The notes under the pieces were generated by a model. It did no database searches. It was given only the letters and a program-made list of their open reading frames with translations, and had not been told where the DNA came from. A stretch of DNA of 64,000 nucleotides from Chitinophaga sp. YR627 (GTDB lineage: Bacteria > Bacteroidota > Bacteroidia > Chitinophagales > Chitinophagaceae). The stretch spans positions 186,001 through 250,000 of the forward strand of contig NZ_FOUX01000006.1 of assembly GCF_900114995.1 (NCBI RefSeq). Reading direction: 5' to 3'. Of the stretch, positions 7,665 to 16,355 are shown in pieces. A program made the position numbers and the translations under genes. Numbering within the stretch: the stretch's first letter is position 1; each line of letters opens with the position of its first letter.

Positions 7665-8627
7665 ATGAGTTTTTTCAATAAGCTATTTTCAAGGGAGAAG
7701 AAAGAAAGCCTGGACCAGGGATTACAGAAGACGAAAGATAGTTTTCTCACCAAAATAGGCCGTGCCATTGCAGGTAAAACCACTGTTGATACAGAAGTAC
7801 TGGACAGCCTGGAGGAAGCATTGGTATCTGCTGATGTTGGTGTGGATACAACCGTACAGATCATTGACCGAATAGAAAAACGCGTATCGAAAGATAAATA
7901 CCTGGGTACTGCAGAACTGAACAAGATCCTGCAGGAAGAAATTGCAGGTCTGCTCGTAGATGCGCCGGATAGCGGATTCCGTGACTTTGATATTCCGGCT
8001 GATAAAAAGCCTTACGTAATTATGGTTGTCGGCGTGAACGGTGTTGGTAAAACGACCACTATCGGTAAACTGGCCTATAACTTCAAAAAAGCAGGTAAGT
8101 CCGTATTACTCGGCGCTGCAGATACTTTCAGAGCAGCAGCGGTAGATCAGCTGACCATCTGGAGCGACCGTGTAGGTGTGCCTATCGTAAAACAGCAAAT
8201 GGGTTCCGATCCGGGTGCTGTTGCCTTCGATACTGTACAGAGCGGTGCGGCAAAAGGATCTGAAGTCATCATTATCGATACAGCAGGTCGTCTGCATAAC
8301 AAAGCCCATCTCATGGATGAGCTGAGTAAGATCAAACGTGTGATGAAGAAAGTAATTCCGGATGCACCACATGAGGTACTGCTGGTACTGGATGGTTCTA
8401 CCGGACAGAATGCACTGGAACAGGCGCGTCATTTTACAGCGGCTACTGAAGTTACCGCACTCGCTATTACAAAACTGGATGGTACTGCTAAAGGTGGTGT
8501 CGTACTGGCTATCGCCAACCAGTTTAAAATACCGGTGAAGTATATCGGTATCGGTGAGAAAATGGAAGATCTGCAGGTATTCAGTAAAGAAGAATTCGTA
8601 GACTCGCTGTTTAGTATAAAAGACTAA
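7665..8627 (+). CDS. ftsY: signal recognition particle receptor FtsY
   Basis: The 320-residue protein is the SRP receptor GTPase that docks ribosome-nascent chains to the membrane Sec system. It has an N domain (about 1-100), then the G domain with the P-loop GVNGVGKTT, DTFRAAAVDQL, DTAGR and the guanine-specificity motif TKLDG followed by TAKGG. The long acidic N-terminal A domain of the E. coli protein is absent, as is usual in this phylum. A terminator follows. In many Bacteroidota rimO is the next gene; here three foreign-looking genes lie between. Confidence 0.97.
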   Translation: MSFFNKLFSREKKESLDQGLQKTKDSFLTKIGRAIAGKTTVDTEVLDSLEEALVSADVGVDTTVQIIDRIEKRVSKDKYLGTAELNKILQEEIAGLLVDAPDSGFRDFDIPADKKPYVIMVVGVNGVGKTTTIGKLAYNFKKAGKSVLLGAADTFRAAAVDQLTIWSDRVGVPIVKQQMGSDPGAVAFDTVQSGAAKGSEVIIIDTAGRLHNKAHLMDELSKIKRVMKKVIPDAPHEVLLVLDGSTGQNALEQARHFTAATEVTALAITKLDGTAKGGVVLAIANQFKIPVKYIGIGEKMEDLQVFSKEEFVDSLFSIKD

Positions 8628-8655
8628 TGAACACCAAAAGTGTTTGATGATAATG

Positions 8656-8682
8656 AAAAGAGACCTTAAGGGTCTCTTTTTT
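8656..8682 (+). terminator. rho-independent terminator after ftsY
   Basis: AAAAGAGACC and GGTCTCTTTTTT form a tight stem with a 4-nt loop (TTAA) and T-run. Confidence 0.9.
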
Positions 8683-8931
8683 GTTTGTAGTAGTAAAGTC
8701 GATATTTTTATATCAATGCATGTTATGGAAATGTAAGTTGAGTAACTTATTATATAAGACTAATAACCAATATTGCGCAGAGCGATTACTATTAAGTTTT
8801 AAAATTTAAATACTAAACAATATGTGGAAATATGGTCTTAATTTCAGTTTATCAGGCTGATGTCCGGGCATGTGTTTCTCTGAAACCAGTTCCTACTTAG
8901 CAACAGTCAATTTAATCACCAAATAGTTTTT
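8683..8931. other. intergenic, no gene recognised
   Basis: AT-rich spacer between the ftsY terminator and the toxin-antitoxin module. No coding frame or clear promoter was found. Confidence 0.5.
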
Positions 8932-9147
8932 ATGTCTTACATTTCTTTACCCGGCATGTCTTTTATTACCAGTGCTACATCTCCATCACCCAAAAGAAAA
9001 ACGGCAGGGTGGATATCCCGCTATCTGGCAAAAGTAAAAGCGAAAAGACAGGCTCAGAAAATTATGAATAGTCTGCATGAAGTCCAACAGATTCGGGAAG
9101 GCAAACGGGAGGGACGAACCCTTGACAACTTCCTCAGGAATTTTTAA
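8932..9147 (+). CDS. antitoxin of a RelE-type toxin-antitoxin pair
   Basis: The 71-residue protein has a basic helical middle (WISRYLAKVKAKRQAQKIMN) and a C-terminus EVQQIREGKREGRTLDNFL. That resembles the 'I..GK..G....dfL' tail I know from small antitoxins partnered with RelE/ParE-like toxins. The N-terminal 25 residues are unstructured-looking. The toxin gene overlaps its 3' end. The antitoxin probably binds the toxin through the C-terminal tail and may bind its own promoter. Identification rests mainly on the partner. Confidence 0.65.
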   Translation: MSYISLPGMSFITSATSPSPKRKTAGWISRYLAKVKAKRQAQKIMNSLHEVQQIREGKREGRTLDNFLRNF

Positions 9148-9478
9148 AGTAATTACTACAAGCATTTTTGAAGACGAGGCGCGAAGACTTAAGAAGGTCT
9201 ATCCTCAGATCGGAAAAGACATCGCGAAATTAAATGAGATATTGAATAAGGACCCGGTTACAGGAAATGACGCACTAGGTAAATCCTGTTATAAAGTCCG
9301 GATGAGGATAAGTGGTAAAAATCGTGGTAAATCTTATGGCGCCAGGATTATAATTAATGTACAGGTAATTGACAGCGAAGTATACCTTCTTTCTATATAT
9401 GACAAAAGTAAAAAAGAGGGGCTTTTTGAAGGAGAGCTGGACAATTTGTTAAAGTACAGGCTCTCTCTGAAGGAATGA
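9122..9478 (+). CDS. RelE/ParE-superfamily toxin
   Basis: The conserved body runs FKVITTSIFEDEARRLKK to the C-terminus, with CYKVRMRI, GGARII-like KSYGARIIINV and VYLLSIYDKS motifs of a RelE-like toxin subgroup of about 110 residues. I place the start at TTG 9122: a GGGAGGG sequence lies about 9 nt upstream, and the resulting 118-residue protein overlaps the antitoxin by 26 bp. An ATG at 9077 would add 15 non-conserved residues. RelE-type toxins are ribosome-dependent mRNA endonucleases; ParE-like gyrase inhibition is the alternative. It sits in an insertion between ftsY and rimO. Confidence 0.8.
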   Translation: MTTSSGIFKVITTSIFEDEARRLKKVYPQIGKDIAKLNEILNKDPVTGNDALGKSCYKVRMRISGKNRGKSYGARIIINVQVIDSEVYLLSIYDKSKKEGLFEGELDNLLKYRLSLKE

Positions 9479-9715
9479 AGTTAACCAGTAAGTATTTCTG
9501 CTTTTATATCTCTCACTGACCGTTTAGCCCCTAAATAAATTCTCCGCACACAGTTTACTAATCATTTTGATAGCAATATCTGCTATACGCGGCGGCATTA
9601 TTATTGCGGTGTTTGCTTCAGCAGACACTGAAATCTGCTTTCCATATAACATCCTTACCCGGCAAAAGGCCGGTGTGTATCTATTGTTTCACGTACTCAT
9701 TAATGTATCTTCTTT

Positions 9716-10591
9716 ATGCATTTAACCTCCATTGATCGCGTAGAGAATATTTCAGCTGAAGTATTCCGTAAGAAGTATTTTGAACCACGGAAACCATTAG
9801 TGATCACCGGACTGAGTAAAAACTGGCCGGCGCATGAGAAATGGACCTGGGATTACTTCAAATCCATCGTAGGGGAGCAGACAGTAGGCTTATATAACAA
9901 TGAACGTGCAGGGGCCAAAACCCTGGTAAATGGGGCAGATGCCTACATAAGTTTTGGGGATTACCTGGATATGGTCAGAAAAGGACCTGTACAGCTCCGG
10001 ATATTCCTGTTTAACATCTTCCAGCATGCCCCTGAAATAGTAAAGGATTTCACCTGGCCGGACCAGCTGCTATCCGGCTTTCTGAAGAAATATCCCATGC
10101 TCTTTGTGGGAGGGGCGGGGTCGGTAGCGCATATGCACTATGATATTGATCTATCACATATATTCCATACACAGTTTATCGGACGAAAAAGGGTGTTGCT
10201 GCTGGAAAACAGGCAAGCCCCCTATATCTACCGGATGCCCTTTACGGTGGAGAGTGCGGCCAGCTTTGTGAACTGGCATGAGCACCTCGATACGGAGCAG
10301 TTCCCGGCACTCGGGAAGGCGGAAGCGTATACAACGGTGCTGGAACACGGAGATACCCTCTTTATGCCGGGTGGTTACTGGCATCATATGGAATATATGG
10401 ACAGCGGTTTTGCGATGAGTCTGCGGGCCCTGGATGAGACGCTGACGGGGAAGCTGAATGGCTTATATCATATCGTCGGACTCAGAAGCATGAACAATCT
10501 ACTCATAAGACTGGCGCCGGAGTGGTGGTATCACTATAAGAGAAAAATAGCAAGGAGGAGAGCAGAAAGGCTGCTGGGCGCGGCTGGATGA
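9716..10591 (+). CDS. cupin-like JmjC (Cupin_8) domain protein
   Basis: The 291-residue protein begins with the Cupin_8 signature (KPLVITGLSKNWPAHEKW). It carries an HMHYDID motif supplying the HxD iron ligands and a GGYWHHM motif supplying the distal His of a Fe(II)/2-oxoglutarate dioxygenase. A basic C-terminal tail (YKRKIARRRAERL) is unusual. Family members hydroxylate proteins, including ribosomal proteins and bacterial peptides, but no substrate is shown here. The gene is monocistronic and lies in the segment that separates ftsY from rimO. Cytoplasmic by lack of signal. Confidence 0.8.
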   Translation: MHLTSIDRVENISAEVFRKKYFEPRKPLVITGLSKNWPAHEKWTWDYFKSIVGEQTVGLYNNERAGAKTLVNGADAYISFGDYLDMVRKGPVQLRIFLFNIFQHAPEIVKDFTWPDQLLSGFLKKYPMLFVGGAGSVAHMHYDIDLSHIFHTQFIGRKRVLLLENRQAPYIYRMPFTVESAASFVNWHEHLDTEQFPALGKAEAYTTVLEHGDTLFMPGGYWHHMEYMDSGFAMSLRALDETLTGKLNGLYHIVGLRSMNNLLIRLAPEWWYHYKRKIARRRAERLLGAAG

Positions 10592-10675
10592 GCCCGGAAA
10601 CTGCTAATAATAGGAAGAATTCATATATTTCACATCATCAAAATATTGTTTTAACATACAATTCGCAATTGGTAA

Positions 10676-10705
10676 TTGACAATTCACAATTTAGTGTTAC
10701 CTTTG
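10676..10705 (+). promoter_or_regulatory. promoter of rimO, Bacteroidota consensus
   Basis: TTG at 10676-10678 and a perfect -7 box TACCTTTG at 10698-10705 are spaced by 19 bp. The surrounding segment 10660-10692 is made of repeated AATTG/CAATT words. Confidence 0.6.
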
Positions 10706-10848
10706 CATTTCTTAGTTAAATAACCCCCACTTAGGCTCATAGTCACATAACAGTAAGTCTCGCTGTTCTCTTCAATTCGTGTCTGGATGTCTTCGTGGCG
10801 GTAAGCGATTGGGTGTCAGGCCCTTTAGCTAGATTAAAATATTCGCGC

Positions 10849-12156
10849 TTGAAGACAAAAACTTTAAAGAAAGATAAGGTTAATATTATTACGCTTGGCT
10901 GTTCCAAGAATATGGTTGATTCTGAAGTGCTCAGCGGTCAGTTACTGGCCAATGAAATCGATGTGGTGCATGAAAGTGCCAAAAAGGATCATAACATTGT
11001 TGTTGTAAACACCTGTGGCTTTATTGATAAGGCCAAGGAAGAATCTATCAACACTATCCTGGAACAGATTGAGTTGAAAAACCGGGGCCGCCTGGAAAAA
11101 GTATACGTAACAGGTTGTCTTAGCGAGCGTTATCGCGGAGATCTGGAAAGTGAAATTCCTGGTGTGGATGCCTGGTTTGGTACCATGGAGTTGCCATTGA
11201 TCCTGAAAAAGTTCGATGCTGACTACAAGGCAGAGCTGATCGGTGAACGTCTGCTGGCTACTCCGACGCATTATGCTTACCTGAAGATCGCTGAGGGATG
11301 TAACCGTACCTGCTCATTCTGCGCTATTCCGTTGATGCGCGGTGGTCACGTATCGCGTCCCATCGAGCAACTGGTAGCAGAAGCAGAAAAACTGGTGAAT
11401 TCAGGTGTGAAAGAGATCATGCTGATTGCACAGGAACTGACCTATTATGGTCTGGATCTGTACAAGGAGCGTAGACTGGCCGACCTCTTAAGAGCGCTGG
11501 CACAGGTGAAAGGTTTGGAATGGATCCGTCTGCATTACGCTTACCCGCACAAGTTCCCGATGGAAGTGCTGGACGTAATGAATGAATTCCCGAATATTTG
11601 TAAGTATATTGATATGCCGTTGCAACACGCGGCCGATAATATGCTCAAATCCATGAAACGTCAGATCACACGCGTTGAAATGGAAGAACTGATCACCGCT
11701 ATCCGTGAAAAAGTACCCGGCATCTGTCTGCGTACCACGCTGATCACCGGTTATCCGGGCGAAACGCTGGAAGACGTGGAAGAGACCAAACGCTTCCTTG
11801 AAAAGATGCGTCTGGACAGGGTAGGCGTATTTACGTATAGTCACGAGGAAGGTACCAGTGCTTACGAGCTGGAAGATAATATCCCTGCAGAAGAGAAAGA
11901 ACGCAGGGCACAGGATATCATGGAAACACAACAGGAAATTTCGCTGGAGAAAAACCAGGAAAAAGTTGGTAAGGTATTCCGTGTAATCGTAGACAAAAAA
12001 GAATCAGGCCGTTACCTGGCACGCACAGAATTCGATTCTGTGGAAGTAGATAATGAAGTGATCATTAATACCAGCAAACGCCTGAAACCCGGAGAATTTG
12101 TTAATGTCAGAATCACCAAGGCATATGATTATGACCTGGAAGGGGAACTGGTGTAA
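10849..12156 (+). CDS. rimO: ribosomal protein S12 methylthiotransferase RimO
   Basis: Radical-SAM enzyme that methylthiolates the conserved aspartate of ribosomal protein S12. The N-terminal UPF0004 domain has cluster cysteines in TLGCSKN, NTCGF and VTGCLSE. The radical SAM motif is CNRTCSFC, and a C-terminal TRAM domain closes the protein. I choose TTG 10849 as start because the product then begins MKTKTLKKDKVNIITLGCSK, as RimO proteins of this group do, giving 435 residues. The GTG at 10795 would add 18 residues without conservation. The gene normally sits beside ftsY. Confidence 0.95.
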   Translation: MKTKTLKKDKVNIITLGCSKNMVDSEVLSGQLLANEIDVVHESAKKDHNIVVVNTCGFIDKAKEESINTILEQIELKNRGRLEKVYVTGCLSERYRGDLESEIPGVDAWFGTMELPLILKKFDADYKAELIGERLLATPTHYAYLKIAEGCNRTCSFCAIPLMRGGHVSRPIEQLVAEAEKLVNSGVKEIMLIAQELTYYGLDLYKERRLADLLRALAQVKGLEWIRLHYAYPHKFPMEVLDVMNEFPNICKYIDMPLQHAADNMLKSMKRQITRVEMEELITAIREKVPGICLRTTLITGYPGETLEDVEETKRFLEKMRLDRVGVFTYSHEEGTSAYELEDNIPAEEKERRAQDIMETQQEISLEKNQEKVGKVFRVIVDKKESGRYLARTEFDSVEVDNEVIINTSKRLKPGEFVNVRITKAYDYDLEGELV

Positions 12157-12217
12157 ACAAAGAACAGTGCGATCCATTGTGATTGTTGACCGGCACTAAA
12201 TTTTATTTCAAGAGTAA

Positions 12218-12264
12218 TCAGTTTAACAAAACTGAATAGTATACCAAGGCTCCCGACGGAGCCT
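12218..12264 (+). promoter_or_regulatory. two hairpins in the 5' leader of the DEAD-box helicase gene
   Basis: Perfect 7-bp stems TCAGTTT/AAACTGA (12218-12235, loop AACA) and AGGCTCC/GGAGCCT (12247-12264, loop CGAC) lie in tandem just before the ATG at 12280. Neither is followed by a T-run, so they look like leader structures and not terminators. Confidence 0.5.
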
Positions 12265-12279
12265 GATCAAAGCAAATCA

Positions 12280-14019
12280 ATGACTACATTTGAAACTTTA
12301 GGCTTACAGGAGCCCATCTTAAAAGGAATCCAGGACCTGGGATTTATTGCACCTACGCCAATTCAGGAAAAAGCTATTCCTGTATTATTGGGTGGTGACC
12401 GGGACTTTGTAGGTTTGGCCCAGACGGGTACAGGAAAGACGGCAGCATTTGGCCTGCCGCTGTTACAGCAGATCGATATTAAACAACGTCATCCCCAGGG
12501 ATTGATTTTGTGTCCAACACGTGAATTATGTTTGCAGATCACCAATGACCTGAAGAACTTCAGTAAACATCTGGGTGATGTTAGCATCGTGGCGGTGTAT
12601 GGTGGTTCAAGCATCGTACAGCAGCTGCGTGATCTGAAAAGAGGAGTACACATCGTAGTGGCTACTCCCGGCCGTTTGCTCGATATCATCGAAAGAAAGG
12701 CAGTTAATTTTTCGAATGTACGCTATGTTGTACTGGACGAAGCAGATGAAATGCTGAACATGGGTTTCCAGGAAGACATCAACAATATATTATCCAATAC
12801 GCCTGACGAGAAAACCACCTGGTTGTTCTCAGCTACCATGCCTCAGGAAGTACGCCGCATTGCGCAGAAGTACATGTCAGATCCTTTCGAACTGACCGTA
12901 GGTAATAAAAACAGCGGTAACGCTAACATCGAACACGAATACTACGTAGTACGTCCGCGTGAAAAATACGCAGCTCTGAAACGTATCGTGGATTACAACC
13001 CTGAGATTTTTGGTATCATCTTTACCCGTACTAAAATAGAATCGCAGGAAATCGCAGAATCACTTATCCGTGACGGTTATAATGCAGATGCCCTGCATGG
13101 TGACCTGACGCAGCAGCAGCGTGATAAAGTAATGAAACGCTTCCGTGAGAAATCATTACAGGTACTGGTTGCAACTGACGTTGCTGCCCGTGGTATCGAC
13201 GTTGATAACGTAACACACGTAATCAACTACGAACTGCCTGATGATGTAGAAAACTACACACACCGTAGTGGTCGTACCGCACGTGCCGGTAAGTCTGGTA
13301 TTTCCATAGCGATCATCACTGGTCGTGATACCGGAAAGATCCGTCAGATCGAAAGAGTGATCGGTAAGAAATTCACCAAGGTGGAAGTACCTGATGGTTT
13401 CGCAGTATGTGAAAAACAACTGTTCGGCCTTGTTCATAAAGTGCACAACGTAGTTGTAAACGAAGAGCAGATCGAACCATATCTGGAACGCATATTCGAA
13501 GAGTTTGCGGCCATGAGCAAAGAAGAGATCATCAAACGCTTTGCTTCTCTCGAGTTTAATCAGTTCCTGGAATACTACCAGGATGCACCTGATCTGAACG
13601 TGAAAGAAGAAAGAAGAACCGCAGAAGGTGGTGAGCGCAGAGCGAGTGGTGGTAAATTCACCCGCCTGTTCATCAACCTGGGTTCAGTAGATGATTTCAC
13701 CCGTGGTGATATGTTACGTTACCTGTGCGATACAAGTGGCGTACGTGGTAACAAAATCGGTCGTATCGATCTGAAAGGTGTTTATTCCTTCTTTGAAGTA
13801 GAGAACGATGTTGTGGAGAAATTCCAGCAGACCTTCAAGAAAGCTGAATACAACGGTCGTAGCGTACGTATCGAAATGTCTCAGGATGGCGATAAACGTC
13901 GTTCCGGTGGCGGTGGCCGTCCTCCACGTGAAGGTAGTAGCAGTGGCAGACGCTGGGAAGGTAGCAGCAGCGGAGGTTCCGGTGGTGGCCGCGCTGGTGG
14001 TTTCAGAAAGAAATATTAG
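12280..14019 (+). CDS. deaD: DEAD-box RNA helicase, DeaD/CsdA-like
   Basis: The 579-residue protein has the Q motif (GFIAPTPIQ), Walker A AQTGTGKTAAF, DEADEMLNMGF, SAT and HRSGRTARAG helicase motifs (about residues 1-365). A linker follows, then a DbpA/CsdA-type RNA-binding domain (about 465-540, TRLFINLGSVDDF). The tail is rich in Gly, Ser and Arg (GGGGRPPREG to GGRAGGF). It unwinds RNA in ribosome assembly or mRNA decay, often in the cold. The paired hairpins before the start could control its expression. A long hairpin terminator follows. Confidence 0.93.
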   Translation: MTTFETLGLQEPILKGIQDLGFIAPTPIQEKAIPVLLGGDRDFVGLAQTGTGKTAAFGLPLLQQIDIKQRHPQGLILCPTRELCLQITNDLKNFSKHLGDVSIVAVYGGSSIVQQLRDLKRGVHIVVATPGRLLDIIERKAVNFSNVRYVVLDEADEMLNMGFQEDINNILSNTPDEKTTWLFSATMPQEVRRIAQKYMSDPFELTVGNKNSGNANIEHEYYVVRPREKYAALKRIVDYNPEIFGIIFTRTKIESQEIAESLIRDGYNADALHGDLTQQQRDKVMKRFREKSLQVLVATDVAARGIDVDNVTHVINYELPDDVENYTHRSGRTARAGKSGISIAIITGRDTGKIRQIERVIGKKFTKVEVPDGFAVCEKQLFGLVHKVHNVVVNEEQIEPYLERIFEEFAAMSKEEIIKRFASLEFNQFLEYYQDAPDLNVKEERRTAEGGERRASGGKFTRLFINLGSVDDFTRGDMLRYLCDTSGVRGNKIGRIDLKGVYSFFEVENDVVEKFQQTFKKAEYNGRSVRIEMSQDGDKRRSGGGGRPPREGSSSGRRWEGSSSGGSGGGRAGGFRKKY

Positions 14020-14044
14020 TCGGTTTTAGACTGAAACGATAATT

Positions 14045-14092
14045 GAGAGTCCGTAGGAGATAGGTTGACTATTTCTTACGGACTTTCCTTTT
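14045..14092 (+). terminator. terminator after the DEAD-box helicase gene
   Basis: GAGTCCGTAGGAGATA pairs with TATTTCTTACGGACTT around a short loop, followed by a T-rich run. Confidence 0.8.
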
Positions 14093-14093
14093 T

Positions 14094-14187
14094 AATTAAG
14101 AATTAGGAATTAAGAATTAAAAATCAGAATGCAGGGAGGCACTATGACGGACCCCAATTCTTAATCCTTAATTTTTAATTCTTAATT
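14094..14187. repeat. AATTAAGAATT-type inverted repeat
   Basis: The left arm (about 14094-14125) is made of AATTAAGAATTAGGAATTAA words; the right arm (about 14156-14187) carries the reverse words (AATTCTTAATCCTTAATT). About 30 bp of unrelated sequence lies in the loop. Such low-complexity palindromes occur between genes in Bacteroidota; function is unknown. Confidence 0.55.
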
Positions 14188-14261
14188 TATTATTCTTTCC
14201 GGTCTGATACTTGATGATGTTAGTATTTACGCTATATTGTTACTCTTAGCAGTACCCTATT

Positions 14262-16202
14262 ATGACAGCAAATAAAAAGACGAAGTTACAGCCGGTAGTA
14301 CCCTTTTCCCTGCTTTCCGCCAGGGATGTAGAACTGTTTCAGGAAGGAACACATGCGCACCTGTATGAGAAATTCGGGGCGCATACATTGGAATATGAAG
14401 GCGTAAAAGGTACCTATTTCGCTGTCTGGGCACCTAATGCTGCATATGTATCCGTTATCGGCGATTTCAACGAATGGGATCATTATAGTCACACTTTGTA
14501 TCCCAGATGGGACAAGTCCGGTATATGGGAAGGCTTCATTCCACAGGTAAAAAAGGGCGCACTCTATAAATATTTTATCCGTTCCAATTCCGGCGAAGAA
14601 CTGCGAAAAGGAGATCCTTATGCTAATTATTGGGAACAGCGTCCGCTGACAGCTTCCGTTACCTGGCAGCTGGATTATAAATGGAAAGACAAGCGCTGGA
14701 TGGAACAGCGTCATAAACATAACAGCCTGGAAAGTCCTTTCAGTGTGTATGAAGTACACCTGGGCTCCTGGCGCCGTCCGGATAAATCTAATCACGAATT
14801 ATTCTATACATATGCGGAGATAGCCGCCATGCTGGTACCCTACGTAAAAGATATGGGTTTCACGCATGTGGAACTGATGCCGGTAATGGAGCATCCTTTT
14901 GATGGTTCCTGGGGATACCAGGGTACCGGTTATTATGCACCTACCTCCAGATATGGTTCTCCGCAGGATTTCATGGCTTTTGTAGATGCATTTCATCATG
15001 CGGAAATAGGGGTGATCCTGGACTGGGTGCCTTCGCATTTCCCATATGATGCACATGGATTATACAGATTCGATGGCGCACATACCTACGAATATGCTGA
15101 CATGCGTAAAGGCTATCATCCTGACTGGAACAGTTATATTTTCAATTATGCCCGTAGCGAGGTACGTTCATTCCTGTTAAGCAATGCGGTATTCTGGCTG
15201 GAGAAATTCCATATAGATGGTCTGCGTGTAGATGCAGTCGCCTCTATGATACACCTGAATTACTCCCGTGAAGCAGGCGCCTGGGAACCCAATGAACTGG
15301 GAGGAGAGGAGAACCTGGAGGCTGTTTCATTCCTGAAACACATGAATGAGACGATCTATAAACTGTTCCCGGATGTACAGACGATCGCAGAGGAATCTAC
15401 CAACTTTTATGGCGTATCCAGACCTGTATATCTGGGCGGACTTGGATTTGGTATGAAGTGGATGATGGGCTGGATGAATGATACCCTGGCGTATTTTAAA
15501 CGCGACCCTTATCACCGCAAATGGCACCAGGATCAGCTGACCTTCAGTATTGCCTATGCCTTTACGGAGAACTTTATGCTGCCGCTCAGCCATGATGAAG
15601 TCGTGCATGGCAAGTCGCCCATGATGTATAAAATGCCGGGCGACGACTGGCAGAAACTGGCCAACTTACGCCTGATGTACAGTTATATGTTTACCCATCC
15701 GGGTACGAAACTGTTGTTCATGGGTGATGAATTCGGCCAGACAACTGAGTGGAATTTTAAATCAGAACTGGACTGGCATCTGCTGGAACATCAGTCTCAC
15801 CAGGGATTACAACGATATGTGAAGGCGCTGAATCACCTGTATACCTCGGAGCCCGCGTTATACATCAAACAATTCGAGTACTATGGCTTCGAATGGGTGA
15901 ATGTATCGGATTTCGACAATAGTATCCTGGCTTATCTCCGTAAAAGCTACAAACCGGAGGAAGACATGCTGATCGTGCTGAATATGACCCCGGCCGCCCA
16001 TGAGCTTTATCAGCTGGGTATAGACGGCGGCGGCACATGGAAAGAGATCCTCAACAGCGATCAGGAGGAGTTTTTCGGTAGCGGAGTCGTAAATACCGGT
16101 CTGCTGGAGGCACAGGAGCTTCCCCTGAATGGGAAAACACATGCTTTACAGCTGCGCATACCCCCGCTGGGCGCGGCTATTTTCAAAAGAGCAATAAAAT
16201 AA
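14262..16202 (+). CDS. glgB: 1,4-alpha-glucan branching enzyme GlgB
   Basis: The 646-residue enzyme makes alpha-1,6 branches in glycogen in the cytoplasm. It has an N-terminal CBM48 domain (about 35-130, YFAVWAPNAAYVSVIGDFN), then the GH13 barrel with DWVPSHF, GLRVDAVASM (nucleophile Asp324), AEEST (acid/base Glu377) and LSHDEV, and a C-terminal all-beta domain. It is shorter at the N-terminus than the E. coli enzyme, as in many bacteria. No other glycogen synthesis gene is adjacent; the GH31 alpha-glucosidase 3.7 kb away could act on the same storage sugar, but that is a guess. Confidence 0.96.
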   Translation: MTANKKTKLQPVVPFSLLSARDVELFQEGTHAHLYEKFGAHTLEYEGVKGTYFAVWAPNAAYVSVIGDFNEWDHYSHTLYPRWDKSGIWEGFIPQVKKGALYKYFIRSNSGEELRKGDPYANYWEQRPLTASVTWQLDYKWKDKRWMEQRHKHNSLESPFSVYEVHLGSWRRPDKSNHELFYTYAEIAAMLVPYVKDMGFTHVELMPVMEHPFDGSWGYQGTGYYAPTSRYGSPQDFMAFVDAFHHAEIGVILDWVPSHFPYDAHGLYRFDGAHTYEYADMRKGYHPDWNSYIFNYARSEVRSFLLSNAVFWLEKFHIDGLRVDAVASMIHLNYSREAGAWEPNELGGEENLEAVSFLKHMNETIYKLFPDVQTIAEESTNFYGVSRPVYLGGLGFGMKWMMGWMNDTLAYFKRDPYHRKWHQDQLTFSIAYAFTENFMLPLSHDEVVHGKSPMMYKMPGDDWQKLANLRLMYSYMFTHPGTKLLFMGDEFGQTTEWNFKSELDWHLLEHQSHQGLQRYVKALNHLYTSEPALYIKQFEYYGFEWVNVSDFDNSILAYLRKSYKPEEDMLIVLNMTPAAHELYQLGIDGGGTWKEILNSDQEEFFGSGVVNTGLLEAQELPLNGKTHALQLRIPPLGAAIFKRAIK

Positions 16203-16274
16203 ACCATATAAATGGTTGATGGTCCGGATGTTAAGAATATATAAGGGTTTTTACTACTCTGTTAAACTTTTGTT

Positions 16275-16282
16275 TATTTTTG
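16275..16282 (+). promoter_or_regulatory. candidate -7 element for the DUF4382 gene
   Basis: TATTTTTG matches TAnnTTTG and lies 73 bp before the ATG at 16356. No good -33 box is seen. Confidence 0.35.
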
Positions 16283-16355
16283 CCATCTAAATACTGCCTT
16301 ACTCAGAGAAGTACTCTTCTGACGCGGCGTATTATTAACCATAAACCATTCTTTT

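Noticed and set aside
9077..9121. ATG 9077 as the start of the RelE-like toxin
   Set aside because: The extra 15 residues are outside the family pattern and lie deep in the antitoxin gene; TTG 9122 has a better ribosome-binding sequence.
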